DNA from: Thermoproteus sp.
GTDB taxonomy: Archaea; Thermoproteota; Thermoprotei; Thermoproteales; Thermoproteaceae
Assembly: GCA_038893495.1 (NCBI GenBank)
Contig: JAWARJ010000001.1
Coordinates: forward strand, 1,663,824 to 1,727,823
Reading direction: 5' to 3'
DNA length: 64,000 nt
Shown here: positions 50,782 to 60,430 of the stretch, piece after piece
How the letters are laid out: every line of letters begins with the position of its first letter
Position numbering within the stretch: the first letter of the stretch is position 1
Position numbers and translations under genes: made by a program
Notes under the pieces: model-generated
Database searches by the model: none
The model's input: only the letters and a program-made list of their open reading frames with translations
Told to the model about the DNA's origin: nothing

Positions 50782-52001
50782 CTCCCTAGATCTCTTAGAT
50801 CTCTATAGAACAACATCAAGACCTTGTCCCCCCTCTTGGCCCCTCCAGGCGGAATCAACAATATGCCGGACGCCTCCGGGTCCGTGAAGGAGTGGTGTTT
50901 GGTCTTTAATGGCGTCACGAAGATCTCGCCGTCTTTATATTCGGCCTTGGCTCTGACGAATTGGGCCAGATCCCCCACTACGTCTGTCGTGAGCGTCGCG
51001 TAGGTCCAACCACCAGCGGGGCCAGCGACTACGTTAGCTATCTTCCTCATTATGGGCTCGACTATACGTATAGTGCCGTGTAGCGCACTGATGGGATAGC
51101 CGGAAAGGCCGAAGACCGCTTTGCCGTCCACAACAGCCACGGAGGTTGGGCGGCCTGGCTTCATCCTGAAGCCTCTTATCCCGGCAAGTCCCAATTTGTA
51201 GAAGTGGTCTATCTCGCTGGGACCTGCGCCTCCCGTTATTATCACCGCATCTACCTTAGGCAGCACCTCCTCGATTGCTCTCTTCAACGCCTCGTTGTCG
51301 TCGCCCATGACGCGTCTATCCGAAATTTCGACGTAGGGCATGAAGTTACGTATATACCATTCAACTAGAGAACCCGTCGACTCTATCACCTTCCCTCTAA
51401 GCACCAACTCGGCGGCCTCGTCAGGGTCGACGGGGGGCTTTATCAGCTCGTCGCCAGTAGAGAACAACGCCACTCTGGCTCTCCTATAGACTTTAACTTT
51501 AGTGACGCCTACATCTAGGAGACCTACAACGTCGAAGGCTGTGAGCACATAGCCCTTCTTAACGAGGACGGAGCCCTTCGAGGCGTAAGAGCCAGGGGGA
51601 TCCACGTTGTCGTAAGCGTTGTACTTACGTTGTACTATTATTCTATCCCCTTCACGCTTTGCGGCCTCTTCGGGCACCACGGCATCTGTGCCCTCCGGCA
51701 GGAAGGCGCCCACAGTGACGTAGAACGCCTCGCCGCGTCGAGCCTCTACGTTTCTAAACTGGCCTACGAGGACGGAGCCAACTACCTTAAACTCGCCTGG
51801 CGTCTCGGCCGAATTTACGGCATAGCCGTCATAGGCGGCTCTAGGCTTGGGCGGATAGTCGTGAGGGACTATTACGTCTCGTGCGACCACAAAGCCTGTC
51901 GCATCCCACGTGGGGATTGTCAGAACGTCCTCTATCGATTTTATGAGAGGTAATAGATCAGCTATTTTGGAGAGAGGCGTTAATTTCTCTAAATACCGCA
52001 T
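50769..52001 (-). CDS. moeA: Molybdopterin molybdotransferase MoeA
   Basis: Inserts Mo or W into molybdopterin. Domains: N-terminal (RYLEKLTPLSKIADLL, PPKPRAAYDGYAV), MPT-binding core with IITGGAGPSEIDHFYK and GLSGYPISALH, and C-terminal beta domain. 410 aa. TATA-like GTAAAAATTTTCC about 25 nt before ATG 52001. Forms an operon with mobB. Confidence 0.94.
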   Translation of the reverse strand: MRYLEKLTPLSKIADLLPLIKSIEDVLTIPTWDATGFVVARDVIVPHDYPPKPRAAYDGYAVNSAETPGEFKVVGSVLVGQFRNVEARRGEAFYVTVGAFLPEGTDAVVPEEAAKREGDRIIVQRKYNAYDNVDPPGSYASKGSVLVKKGYVLTAFDVVGLLDVGVTKVKVYRRARVALFSTGDELIKPPVDPDEAAELVLRGKVIESTGSLVEWYIRNFMPYVEISDRRVMGDDNEALKRAIEEVLPKVDAVIITGGAGPSEIDHFYKLGLAGIRGFRMKPGRPTSVAVVDGKAVFGLSGYPISALHGTIRIVEPIMRKIANVVAGPAGGWTYATLTTDVVGDLAQFVRAKAEYKDGEIFVTPLKTKHHSFTDPEASGILLIPPGGAKRGDKVLMLFYRDLRDLGRWFA

Positions 52002-52036
52002 TAGTTCTATGGGGCTGGAAAATTTTTACTTTTCGG

Positions 52037-52744
52037 CTATATGCGCTTCGCCACGACCATCGCGTGGGCCACGTCGTAAGGTTCTAAATGTACTGTGTCC
52101 AATATGTCGTATCCGCGTTCCTTCAAGGTATTTATCTCCTGTTTGAAGGTCTCGGAGGGCTCCTTCGTTACGTCAATGCTCATCGCCTTTATCACCAACA
52201 TGACGTATCCGCCCTTCTTGATGAAATAGTCCGCGTTGTCGGCTAGTATCTTAGCTTGTACGGGCTGCGCGATATCTATATAGACGATATCCACCCCCTT
52301 TATGTAGTGCGAATATTGATATGGAAACCTAGCGTCGCCCAGTATGGGCACTACGTTTTTCCTCCCTTGGTCGACTAATTTCTCCATGAACTCTCTGAAT
52401 ACTCTAGGCGAGAACTCAACGGAATAGACCAAACCCCTCTCGCCCACTATGTCGCTTACATGGCTCGGAGTAGTTCCGGAGGCTGCGCCGAGGTACAATA
52501 CGTGGCTTCCCTCCCTAATGGGCATCTCCTTCAGCCCATTGAGTATCGCGGCAGCTAGTTTCGACCTATACGGGTTCCACTCCCTATACTCGACATCTTT
52601 CCATTTTATTAGACGCTCGCCATATACTCTTCTGCCCGGCGTTAAATTCTTGGTGGCTAGGCGCTCCGAGCCGTCTTCAAATCTGGCCACATAGACTCCA
52701 GGAAACTTCTCGTGGGGCCTTACGTCAACAACCTCGATGGACAT
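52037..52744 (-). CDS. flpA: Fibrillarin-like 2'-O-methyltransferase
   Basis: Catalytic subunit of the C/D box sRNP that methylates rRNA and tRNA. SAM-binding motif [20 protein letters not shown] and [17 protein letters not shown] are diagnostic; 235 aa is normal. It lies 23 nt downstream of nop5 in the usual archaeal pair. The candidate C/D RNAs in this window would be its guides. Confidence 0.96.
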   Translation of the reverse strand: MSIEVVDVRPHEKFPGVYVARFEDGSERLATKNLTPGRRVYGERLIKWKDVEYREWNPYRSKLAAAILNGLKEMPIREGSHVLYLGAASGTTPSHVSDIVGERGLVYSVEFSPRVFREFMEKLVDQGRKNVVPILGDARFPYQYSHYIKGVDIVYIDIAQPVQAKILADNADYFIKKGGYVMLVIKAMSIDVTKEPSETFKQEINTLKERGYDILDTVHLEPYDVAHAMVVAKRI

Positions 52745-52767
52745 AGCCCAGATCTAGCCTCGTGCTT

Positions 52768-54015
52768 TTATTCTTTCCGGCTCGGCTTTTTCGCCGAGGG
52801 TTTCTTCGGCGGGGGGCCTTGTCTCCTCTCAGGCGCTCTAGCAGGCTTCGCGACGGGCGTTCTAGGCGGGGGTTTCGCATAGAGCGTCTTGATTTCCTGT
52901 ATACGAGCCAAGAGGTCTTCCTTCAGCTTGACCGCTATGAAGTTGCCAGTAAATGCGTCGGCTTTGGCGGCTATGGCCAATTTAGCCGCCAGAGCCCTCG
53001 CTATTTTGCCCCTTTGCCATCTAGGAGCTCGGAATATCTCCGGGTACTGGAATATAACGCCGTGTTTAGGCGGCTTTCCGCCTGTCCTTAATGCTCTGAA
53101 TAACGCCTTCTCGGCGCCCAATACCTGTATCGTAGATGCGGGCAACATGGCGAGCCTCATGAGGCCGCCCGCTAGTTTTATCAACCTGGCGCCTAAGAGC
53201 GGGCCGACCAGCTCTCTGACGTTAGGCGCGACGTCCTTCATGGCTTCATCTATATATTCAGATAATTTATTTCTATAATCATCTAATTTTAAATATATAT
53301 CGGCATAAGTTCTTATTTGATCTAAATCCCAATCCGACATATCGGCGCCTATGCTCTTTTTGGCGGCATCGACAATCCTCTTTATCCTATCGTCCGGCGC
53401 GCCCTTTAAGACGGATTTAACCGCATCTAACGTGTACTTAGACCTATGGCCTACCTCCCTTACTAGAAGCACATACTCCCTGTTATCTCTCACGAGCTCT
53501 TCAAGCTCAGGGAAATGAATACCGTACCACTCCCTTATGCGCGATGCGATGAGGTTCAACGTCTTGTCTATATCGTCGACTGTGCTGATCGATTGGGCTA
53601 TGAATAGGTCACGTTTCTCTACGGCCTGCCTCAACTTCCTGCGGGTAATCAGATCCGAGACCTCCAGCAAGACGGCTTCATATTCCTCCTTGGAGACGCC
53701 TAGTTTGGGCAGATAGAAGTCCCAAAACCTCCTCCTGAATTCCACCACGATCGGATCTGGCGCCTCGTTGGCGATCTCGACGCCTTGCAGTGAGGCGGCC
53801 AGCCTCCTGGCTAGTTCGGGATCCTCCAGGACTATTTTGTCCTTAAGTCTACTAGCCAGCTCTATTAGTTCCGGTATGGGCGACGACTTTTCGAGCTCGA
53901 TGAGCCTATCCGCTATGAGTTCAGGCTTCCTCTCGAAAAGGACCTTATCGACTATATTGCCCTGGTCGTCTAGGGCTATCAGACCCAGTATATCCGTCGC
54001 TATGTGTATCGTCAT
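52768..54015 (-). CDS. nop5: C/D box sRNP core protein Nop5 (Nop56/58)
   Basis: Scaffold that joins fibrillarin to L7Ae and the guide RNA. NOSIC/NOP region with PNVRELVGPLLGARLIKLAG, GAEKALFRALRTGGKPPKHG and the C-terminal basic tail (KKPSAKKPSRKE) are clear. 415 aa. TATA-like GGTTAATAAGAC about 22 nt upstream overlaps the gatE 3' end, so nop5-flpA has its own promoter. Confidence 0.96.
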   Translation of the reverse strand: MTIHIATDILGLIALDDQGNIVDKVLFERKPELIADRLIELEKSSPIPELIELASRLKDKIVLEDPELARRLAASLQGVEIANEAPDPIVVEFRRRFWDFYLPKLGVSKEEYEAVLLEVSDLITRRKLRQAVEKRDLFIAQSISTVDDIDKTLNLIASRIREWYGIHFPELEELVRDNREYVLLVREVGHRSKYTLDAVKSVLKGAPDDRIKRIVDAAKKSIGADMSDWDLDQIRTYADIYLKLDDYRNKLSEYIDEAMKDVAPNVRELVGPLLGARLIKLAGGLMRLAMLPASTIQVLGAEKALFRALRTGGKPPKHGVIFQYPEIFRAPRWQRGKIARALAAKLAIAAKADAFTGNFIAVKLKEDLLARIQEIKTLYAKPPPRTPVAKPARAPERRQGPPPKKPSAKKPSRKE

Positions 54016-54039
54016 CGAGGCTTACTCCTCTAAGTCTTA

Positions 54040-55881
54040 TTAACCTTTCTCCACTGTTATCTCTCTTAACGCCTTCATTACGTCCATCGAGTCTATCCTC
54101 CCTCTATACCTCCTCATGGCTTCTTTAAGCGCCTTGTCGGGCCCCACCTCCTTCACTAGCTCCTCAACTATCTTTTTGACCTCGTCGTAGGGCATCCTGA
54201 CGAGACCTAGCCTTTTGGCCGTCTCCAACACGCTTTCGCCTTCCCTCATGGACCTCAATATGTCCTCCACAGCCTCTTTAGTTATATTGCCTTTGTCTAG
54301 CTCCGCCAAAACCGCCTCTATTTTCTCCGGCGTGACCTCCACGCCCTCTCTAGCTAAAGCCTTAGCCGTATTGAGCAAAATGCCGGCTATTTGCGTCGGA
54401 GGCACGTTGGCGTATTTCTGCACGAAGTCGTTGAAGTAATCCAGCCAGGGAGACTTCACGAGCCTCACGGCCATGTCCCTATTGATCCCCAAAGAGGTCA
54501 TCCTCTCTATTTCCGCCTCGAGGTTGCGCGACGCTATCTCCTCTGCCCTCCTCTCTATCTCGAAGGTTATCTTCACGGGGGGTAAGTCGGTTTCGGGGTA
54601 CATCCTGGCGGCGCCCGGCCTGGGCCTCATGAAGCGCGTAGTGCCGTCTGGATTCGCCGCTCTAGTCTCCTCGGGAACTCCTTCGAAGGCGCGCCTAAGT
54701 CTCTCCACCACAATTTCGGCGGCCTCGGCAACTTCTTTCGGATTTACGCCAGATAGGAGTATATAGGCAGGAGAGCCCAACTTCTGTTCTAACGTCCTCA
54801 CTTCGTCGGACGTTATGCCGTATCCCGGCAACTCATCCGAGTGCATCAAGCCGCCCAGCTCGGTCCACGCCCTTACGTAATCCGCAAGCTCCGTCCCGAA
54901 ACGTCTCCCCGGCTGCACCTCGAAGCCCAATAGCTTCTGGAATCCAGGAGCCTTAACCGCATAGACGACCCCTCCGGCCTCTACGACCTTCTTTAAAATC
55001 CTAGAGGACGTATTCCTAAAGACGTCCGTGACGTCGACATAGCCCCCTTCGGGCAGAGGCGCGCTTCTATTTGTCAACTCATCCTTTATCTTTAGTAGGT
55101 TGAGCTGGCGGAGTACTTCGTACTCTATGACTTTAGGTATTAAGTCCAATCTAGGCACTCCCTTTATCTCCGTTTTGGCTCCGCCAGCTATAGAGACATT
55201 GACGTCTTGGCGAACCGTCCCTATCCCCCTTTTGGCTCTGCCCGTGACTTTAACGCTGTATCCTATAATCCACGCTACCTCCTCTACCTGTTGCGGGTCG
55301 TACTCCATGGGCGACGTCGATATCTCGACTAGCGGTATGCCGAGTCTGTCCAGCCTATAATAGACATATTTGCCCTCTTCTTTTACCTTCCTGGCCGCAT
55401 CTTCCTCCAACGCTATCGTGTCTACATCTATACGATAGCCTAAAATCTTCGTGGAGCCGTCGTGAGCTACGAGCATAGTGCGCTGGAAGCCCGACGTATT
55501 TGAGCCGTCTACCACTATCTTCCTCATTACGTATATTTCGTCGTAGAGCTTAGCCTTGAAAATCTTAGCCGTAGCCACCGCCGTAGTTAATGCCTCCTCG
55601 TCGGGAAGATGCGGCGGCTCTTCGTCCAGTTCCACCAAACATGTGGTATCTCTATATCCCTCATAGACGAAAACACGCCTCTTCCTGACCTCCCAAATTG
55701 CCGCAGGGTCAATCGCGCCCAGCTCGCTGAGAGCCACGTGGAGCCTTCTGGTCACTCTGAAGTGGGGCTCGTCGTCGCGTAGGACTGGCGGACACTCGCA
55801 GAAGAGCTTCCGCTTGGTGTTCAGCTGGATGTGTATCTCCAAGCCCGTCTTGAGGCCTAATGCCCTGTAGTCCAACTTCAT
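54040..55881 (-). CDS. gatE: Glu-tRNA(Gln) amidotransferase subunit E
   Basis: Archaeal GatDE subunit that phosphorylates Glu-tRNA(Gln) for amidation, replacing GlnRS. LKTGLEIHIQLNTKRKLFCE at the N terminus, GTVRQDVNVSI, MRPRPGAARMYPETDLPP and a C-terminal YqeY-like domain are present in 613 aa. The partner asparaginase-like GatD is not in the window (the isoaspartyl peptidase at 15 kb is a different family). Divergent from ksgA. Confidence 0.96.
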   Translation of the reverse strand: MKLDYRALGLKTGLEIHIQLNTKRKLFCECPPVLRDDEPHFRVTRRLHVALSELGAIDPAAIWEVRKRRVFVYEGYRDTTCLVELDEEPPHLPDEEALTTAVATAKIFKAKLYDEIYVMRKIVVDGSNTSGFQRTMLVAHDGSTKILGYRIDVDTIALEEDAARKVKEEGKYVYYRLDRLGIPLVEISTSPMEYDPQQVEEVAWIIGYSVKVTGRAKRGIGTVRQDVNVSIAGGAKTEIKGVPRLDLIPKVIEYEVLRQLNLLKIKDELTNRSAPLPEGGYVDVTDVFRNTSSRILKKVVEAGGVVYAVKAPGFQKLLGFEVQPGRRFGTELADYVRAWTELGGLMHSDELPGYGITSDEVRTLEQKLGSPAYILLSGVNPKEVAEAAEIVVERLRRAFEGVPEETRAANPDGTTRFMRPRPGAARMYPETDLPPVKITFEIERRAEEIASRNLEAEIERMTSLGINRDMAVRLVKSPWLDYFNDFVQKYANVPPTQIAGILLNTAKALAREGVEVTPEKIEAVLAELDKGNITKEAVEDILRSMREGESVLETAKRLGLVRMPYDEVKKIVEELVKEVGPDKALKEAMRRYRGRIDSMDVMKALREITVEKG

Positions 55882-55915
55882 TTAGGTCTGCTATTGAAAT
55901 ACTATAAAAATAAAG
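55882..55915. promoter_or_regulatory. Divergent promoter region gatE / ksgA
   Basis: One AT block, TACTATAAAAATAAAG (55899-55914), reads as a TATA box on both strands. It lies about 25 nt before ATG 55881 on the minus strand, but only about 10 nt before ATG 55916 on the plus strand, which would favour a GTG start at 55934 for ksgA. Confidence 0.4.
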
Positions 55916-56629
55916 ATGCCCAAACCGAGCGGGGTGTCGCGTAGGAAGAAATTGGGCCAACATTTCCTCAAGGACCGCTCCATAGCCGAGTACATAGCCA
56001 GCTTGATCCCCGAGGGCTCTGTGGTGCTGGAGGTCGGCGCCGGCACGGGCATCTTGACTCTGGAGCTTGCCAAGAGGGCCTCGAAGGTGTTCGCCATAGA
56101 GCTAGACAGAGCTCTTGCAGAATATCTACGCGCAGTGGCGCCTCCCAACGTGGAGGTGATAATCGGCGACGCGTTGAAGATAGAGTGGCCGCCTGTAGAT
56201 ATCTTCGCCGCCAATATACCGTATTCCATCTCTTCACGACTTTTACTGAAGCTAGCCGCTAGGAGACTCCCCGCAGTAGTTATGCTACAGAGAGAGGTAG
56301 CCGAGAGGCTCTCGGCGGAGCCGGGCACCGAATCCTATGGAAGGCTCACCGTAGCTATTAAGTGCAACTACGATGTGGAGATGTTAAGAGTAGTGCCGCC
56401 TTATGTCTTCGCGCCGCCCCCTAAGGTGTATTCAGCCATTGTAAAGTTGACGCCACATAAGCCTTGCGTAAACGACTTTAAAGCCTTCGAGAAGTTCACG
56501 GCCATGTTGTTCTCCCAGAGGCGGCGCGTAGTGAGGAAGATATGTAGAGACGGTGCGCTTGGAGACAAGAGGGTATATCAATTGACCCTTGAGGAGGTCG
56601 TAGAGCTATTTGGAAGATGCCGATCTTGA
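55916..56629 (+). CDS. ksgA: 16S rRNA adenine dimethyltransferase KsgA/Dim1
   Basis: Dimethylates the two adenines of the 3'-terminal small-subunit rRNA hairpin. RKKLGQHFLKDRSIAEYI, LEVGAGTGILTLEL (SAM motif), FAANIPYSISSRLLLKL (NIPY catalytic motif) and QREVAERL are complete. 237 aa from ATG 55916; the TATA position also allows GTG 55934. The 3' end overlaps rnz by 13 nt. Confidence 0.94.
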   Translation: MPKPSGVSRRKKLGQHFLKDRSIAEYIASLIPEGSVVLEVGAGTGILTLELAKRASKVFAIELDRALAEYLRAVAPPNVEVIIGDALKIEWPPVDIFAANIPYSISSRLLLKLAARRLPAVVMLQREVAERLSAEPGTESYGRLTVAIKCNYDVEMLRVVPPYVFAPPPKVYSAIVKLTPHKPCVNDFKAFEKFTAMLFSQRRRVVRKICRDGALGDKRVYQLTLEEVVELFGRCRS

Positions 56630-57471
56630 AGTTGCTGTTTTTAGGCACAGGAGGGGCCGTCCCGAGGGCCGATAGGAGGATGCCGGGAATATATTTAGAG
56701 GATTGGGAGGGACATAGAGTTCTTCTGGACGCGGGCGAGGGCGTCCAGTACTCGCTCTTAGAGAACGGAATATCGCCGGCTTCGCTTGACTACGTTGCCG
56801 TCACGCACAACCACGAAGACCACATCCTGGGCCTGCCGGGCCTATTGAGCACGGCCAATATGGCGGGCAAGGCCCTTAAGGTGTTGGCACCTCCCAGGCT
56901 GGCCTCTGTCTTAATAAAAAACAACATAAACGCCATGAGCGCTGTATCGGATAGGCATATGACTGTGAGGTGTGTAGAAGTCTGCCACACCGTTGAGACT
57001 TGCGGGTGGCTTATCGAGTGGGACGTCGGATTTAAACTGGATTTGTCTAAAGTCGCCGGATTCCCCAAGCAGGCGTTGACTAAACTCATAAGGGGCGAGA
57101 CCGTTGAGATAGACGGGAGGGTCGTACGGCCTGAAGATGTAGCGGAGCCCGGCCACAAGAGGTACAGGAGACTGTTCTATACAGGGGACACAGCCCCCTG
57201 CCCCAAGGCATATGAGGCGGTCGGATGGACCGACATACTGATACATGAGGCCACTTTTGCTGACGATGTCGAGCCGGCTAGAGCACATGAGGAGGGACAC
57301 TCCACTGTGTTCGACGCAATAGAGGCTGCTAGACGACTCGGAGCAGAGCTGTTAATTATAACTCACATAAGCGCTAGATATGACGACTTGAGCAGACATA
57401 AGGCACTGGCGGCTTCTTACAAATACGCGGTGATACCAGAAGACCACGACTGGCTACTCGTCAGATTTTAA
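56617..57471 (+). CDS. rnz: Ribonuclease Z (tRNA 3' endonuclease)
   Basis: Metallo-beta-lactamase-fold nuclease that cuts tRNA precursors after the discriminator, needed because tRNA genes here lack CCA. Metal motif THNHEDHILGLPGLL, then YTGDTAPC, IHEATF and a late TH in IITHISARYDD. 284 aa. The segment LFLGTGGAVP replaces the usual G-T-s-g strand. The 3' end overlaps a convergent methyltransferase gene by 18 nt. Confidence 0.91.
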   Translation: MPILKLLFLGTGGAVPRADRRMPGIYLEDWEGHRVLLDAGEGVQYSLLENGISPASLDYVAVTHNHEDHILGLPGLLSTANMAGKALKVLAPPRLASVLIKNNINAMSAVSDRHMTVRCVEVCHTVETCGWLIEWDVGFKLDLSKVAGFPKQALTKLIRGETVEIDGRVVRPEDVAEPGHKRYRRLFYTGDTAPCPKAYEAVGWTDILIHEATFADDVEPARAHEEGHSTVFDAIEAARRLGAELLIITHISARYDDLSRHKALAASYKYAVIPEDHDWLLVRF

Positions 57472-57855
57472 GACTAGCCAGACGCCCAACGTCTCCGCCA
57501 CAACTACGTCGGCATATGTCGATAATATCCTCGCATCGCTAATATTTTCAAATACAGTTATCGCGAGCGCCGTGTCGAAGCTCTTGGGTCTAAGGGGCAG
57601 TAGGCGCACGTCGGCCATTAACACGTCCAAACCACGGCTTCTGGCTCTCTCCAACATCCCTCTAGATATATCCACACATACGACATAACGGGGGCGCAAC
57701 AACGCAGCGCCGAGGCCGGTCCCACATCCGGCATCTAGGATCCTATCGCCGATTATATGCGCCGACGCCTTTAAGTATTTAACGACCTGCTCCTGGCCGT
57801 ACAGCTCGTCATAAGTCCTCGATAGGTTGTCGTAATATTCTACAAGCTCTTTCAC
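57454..57855 (-). CDS. Short class I SAM-dependent methyltransferase
   Basis: 133 aa. Motif [16 protein letters not shown], motif II-like [20 protein letters not shown] and [19 protein letters not shown] are typical, but the protein ends soon after strand 5, much shorter than most members. Substrate unknown. It overlaps tyrS by 4 nt on the same strand and rnz convergently. Confidence 0.82.
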   Translation of the reverse strand: MKELVEYYDNLSRTYDELYGQEQVVKYLKASAHIIGDRILDAGCGTGLGAALLRPRYVVCVDISRGMLERARSRGLDVLMADVRLLPLRPKSFDTALAITVFENISDARILSTYADVVVAETLGVWLVLKSDE

Positions 57856-58973
57856 CTAGTGACTACCAACAAGTCCTTCATCTCGTCCAGGATTTTGGCG
57901 CCCGGCCCCTCAAAGAATTCGCGGATGGGCCTCAGCGCCTCTATTAACGCGTTGGCCGTCGCCGCCTTTAGGTCGGCCGGATGTATCTGGCCGGAGATGT
58001 AGGCCTTTTCGAGCTCTTCATAACTCCAAAACTCTAGGGGACCGCCGTATTTAGCCGGCCTCTCCAGCACGAACGGGCTTTTCCTCTCCTCCCTAAAGGC
58101 TGATATATGTAAGATCTCCAATACGGGGTTGTACTCGGCGTCTCTAGGCGGGCAGTAGGCCTTAGATATCTTCTCCCTTATGGAGTCCGGGGCGTCGTGT
58201 ACGAAGATCGCGCTTTGCGGGATAGATTTAGACATTTTCATTTCGCTCAATTCCTCTTTGCTTTTAGGCCTCTCGGATATATTTAAAGCGGGCAGGAGCT
58301 TGTGATGTAGCGCCACCGGCTTTATCCTCTTGCCGTCTACTGTAAGCGGATAGAACCGCGTCTTGAGGGCAACCTCGCGCGCAAGTATGTGAGCCCTCCT
58401 TTGGTCTATGCCGCCGTGCGGTATGTGGGCGCCTAACGCGAACACATCGGCGACTTGAAGCGGCGGGTAGACCAAATATGCCAGAGGTATCGAGTCCCCC
58501 ATCTTCCTGCCCAATATAGTCAGGCTGTGGCGCACTTCTGAGAGGGTTAAGTTCCTCACGATGTCCATAAGCAAGAACCAATACTCGTCGTTGTTGTGAT
58601 ATAGGTCGGACCCCAAGACGAACCTAACGCCGTCTGGGTCCCCTCCGAGAGCCTCAATTATCTTCTTGAAGGCTTGGGTGTAATAAGACACAGCGACTCT
58701 TCTTATGGCCTCTAAATCGCCCCCCAGCTTGTTGTTAAGCCACGAGTGTATATCGGCTAGAAATATCGTCGGCCTTACGCCGGCCTTTTGGAGGTCCACC
58801 ACCTTAGCCATACTGACGAGTCCAGTCCCTATGTGGATATATCCGGATATCTCAAAGCCTATGTAGTGATTGAGCTTGTAGCCAGACTCCAAAAGGCCCT
58901 TTAACTCGTCAAGCGTTAAGACCTCCTCAGTGGGGTATCTAGTAATCAGCCTAAGCCTCTCCTCGAGGTCCAT
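57852..58973 (-). CDS. tyrS: Tyrosyl-tRNA synthetase
   Basis: Class I synthetase. The HIGH-like motif is GYIHIGTG and the KMSKS motif [23 protein letters not shown] and the [20 protein letters not shown] region fit TyrRS rather than TrpRS. 373 aa, archaeal size without extra C-terminal domain. A TATA element shared with the divergent DUF371 gene lies about 25 nt upstream. Confidence 0.93.
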   Translation of the reverse strand: MDLEERLRLITRYPTEEVLTLDELKGLLESGYKLNHYIGFEISGYIHIGTGLVSMAKVVDLQKAGVRPTIFLADIHSWLNNKLGGDLEAIRRVAVSYYTQAFKKIIEALGGDPDGVRFVLGSDLYHNNDEYWFLLMDIVRNLTLSEVRHSLTILGRKMGDSIPLAYLVYPPLQVADVFALGAHIPHGGIDQRRAHILAREVALKTRFYPLTVDGKRIKPVALHHKLLPALNISERPKSKEELSEMKMSKSIPQSAIFVHDAPDSIREKISKAYCPPRDAEYNPVLEILHISAFREERKSPFVLERPAKYGGPLEFWSYEELEKAYISGQIHPADLKAATANALIEALRPIREFFEGPGAKILDEMKDLLVVTR

Positions 58974-59014
58974 GGCTCAATTAACGGTTATTTTTAACTG
59001 CTTTAGCGAGGTCG
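58974..59014. promoter_or_regulatory. Shared bidirectional TATA element tyrS / DUF371
   Basis: GTTATTTTTAAC at 58986-58997 is almost palindromic and lies about 20-25 nt from both divergent start codons (58973 minus, 59015 plus). Confidence 0.5.
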
Positions 59015-59446
59015 ATGCGCGTAGCCAGCGACGTAATAATCGCGAGGGGGCATGTCAACATAACTGCGAGGAACAAGAGGACTCTAGAAGTCACGAGAGA
59101 CCCCTACGTGACGAGGAGTGGCGACTGTATTATAGCTTGTTGCGCCGATAAGGCGGGCCCTTCGCTCGCCAGAGAGCTAAGAGAGGCGTTGAGGCGGCCT
59201 GGCGTCGTCGAGGTGGTCATAGAGGCCGGAGGCGTCTACGAGGTGGTGAGAGGCAGGACTCCCCTCTCGGCTCCCGATAATCCCCATAGGTTGGTCATGA
59301 GGAAGAGCAACTTCGTCGACGACTCGACGTTGATGGTCGCAGCGGACAAGGCGGCCGCCGATCTATCGCGAAGACTAGTGGAGGCCTTGAGGAAAGAAAT
59401 AATAGTGAAGGTAACAATACGGGCATGGACATCAGAGGGCTTTTAG
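59015..59446 (+). CDS. DUF371 family protein
   Basis: 143-aa archaeal conserved protein of unknown function. Family features: ARGHVNITARNKRTLEVTRD, TRSGDCIIACCADKAG, and LVMRKSNFVDDSTLMVAADK. Ribosome or tRNA-linked contexts are common for this family. It overlaps the next gene by 22 nt. Confidence 0.88.
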   Translation: MRVASDVIIARGHVNITARNKRTLEVTRDPYVTRSGDCIIACCADKAGPSLARELREALRRPGVVEVVIEAGGVYEVVRGRTPLSAPDNPHRLVMRKSNFVDDSTLMVAADKAAADLSRRLVEALRKEIIVKVTIRAWTSEGF

Positions 59447-60105
59447 TGAGGAAGGCCTTCCATATAGTCGGCGCGGTCCTTCTCGCCGTCCCTCTTTTCG
59501 TGGACGTCTCGGTGTCGATATATTACGCGGCATTGGCGCTAGTAGCTGGCGTTTTCTATTCCATACAGGTAAAACGACCTCAATTACTCCTCGACTTAAG
59601 ACAAGATATTTTTAGGAGCTTGGAGAACGTCTTCGACAACCTCGATAGGATCGTGCCGGTCGGCCGCGCCGATTTAAAGCTACAATACGACTTACTGTTG
59701 AGCTCCATAGAGAAGGCCATAGAGGCCGCCGAGAGGGACTACGAAAAACGCGGCGGCTATCTAGGGCTCTTGATGGGGGCCGTGGGGGTTCTGATATCCT
59801 ATAACGTCTTCGGCGCTAGCCACTTGGCGCCCGCCGTTGTGGGGCTGGCGGTATACGATACATTCTCGGCACTTGTGGGGACCGCCCTCGGCAAGCATAA
59901 ACTGCCTGGCTCCAACGCGACCTTTGAGGGAATTTTAGGAGGCTCTGCGCCCACATTGGCCGTGCTGACCGCTTTGGGCTATAAGCCTCTTGTATCCCTA
60001 ATAATAACTCTATTTATAATACCGGCAGAAGCTTATGGAATTGAAGACAACTTAGTCGTGCCCATCGCCGCATCTGCCGCCGCATATCTGGCTGGGTTTA
60101 TTTGA
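59425..60105 (+). CDS. Dolichol kinase / CTP-transferase-like membrane protein (SEC59 type)
   Basis: 226 aa with about six membrane helices interrupted by a cytoplasmic stretch (about 50-105). The conserved motif is YDTFSALVGTALGKHKLPGS followed by ATFEGILGG, matching CTP-dependent polyprenol kinases. It would phosphorylate dolichol for protein glycosylation, or a related polyprenol. Its 3' end overlaps the convergent PIN gene by 8 nt. Confidence 0.78.
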   Translation: MDIRGLLVRKAFHIVGAVLLAVPLFVDVSVSIYYAALALVAGVFYSIQVKRPQLLLDLRQDIFRSLENVFDNLDRIVPVGRADLKLQYDLLLSSIEKAIEAAERDYEKRGGYLGLLMGAVGVLISYNVFGASHLAPAVVGLAVYDTFSALVGTALGKHKLPGSNATFEGILGGSAPTLAVLTALGYKPLVSLIITLFIIPAEAYGIEDNLVVPIAASAAAYLAGFI

Positions 60106-60430
60106 CGAAATAAAAACCTTTGGCCTTAACGCCTAGCCTCCTCGCGGCTTTGGCCAACCTCACATCGTCTGTCAAGAGCACGCAACCGGTCTTATGGGCT
60201 AGCGCCAACACAGAGGCGTCCGCTCTGCTTAGCCCTGCCTTAGAGTATGCCGCAAGTTCCTTCTCGTCTATATCGACGACCTCGACGTTGAGTATCTCCA
60301 ACGCCGCTTGTGCCCTTACGTCTTTTATCTCCTCTAGGACGTATTTAGTAGTCAATAGGCGCGAACCTTGGAAGAGCCTCAGATCTCTACCGTGAAACAA
60401 AGCGCTTGCGTCTAACACGAAGCAGCTCAT
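60098..60430 (-). CDS. PIN-domain ribonuclease
   Basis: 110 aa, PIN domain only. Metal-binding acidic residues: Asp in FVLDASALF, Glu in YVLEEIKD, Asp in SRADASVLALA and in LLTDDVRL. It resembles the PIN domain of archaeal Nob1-like rRNA nucleases without the zinc ribbon, but a VapC-type toxin is an alternative; no VapB-like gene is adjacent. It overlaps nadK by 4 nt. Confidence 0.82.
   Translation of the reverse strand: MSCFVLDASALFHGRDLRLFQGSRLLTTKYVLEEIKDVRAQAALEILNVEVVDIDEKELAAYSKAGLSRADASVLALAHKTGCVLLTDDVRLAKAARRLGVKAKGFYFVK

Noticed and set aside
57852-58973. Tryptophanyl-tRNA synthetase
   Set aside because: The overall motif pattern and length match archaeal TyrRS; TrpRS-specific N-terminal region is absent.
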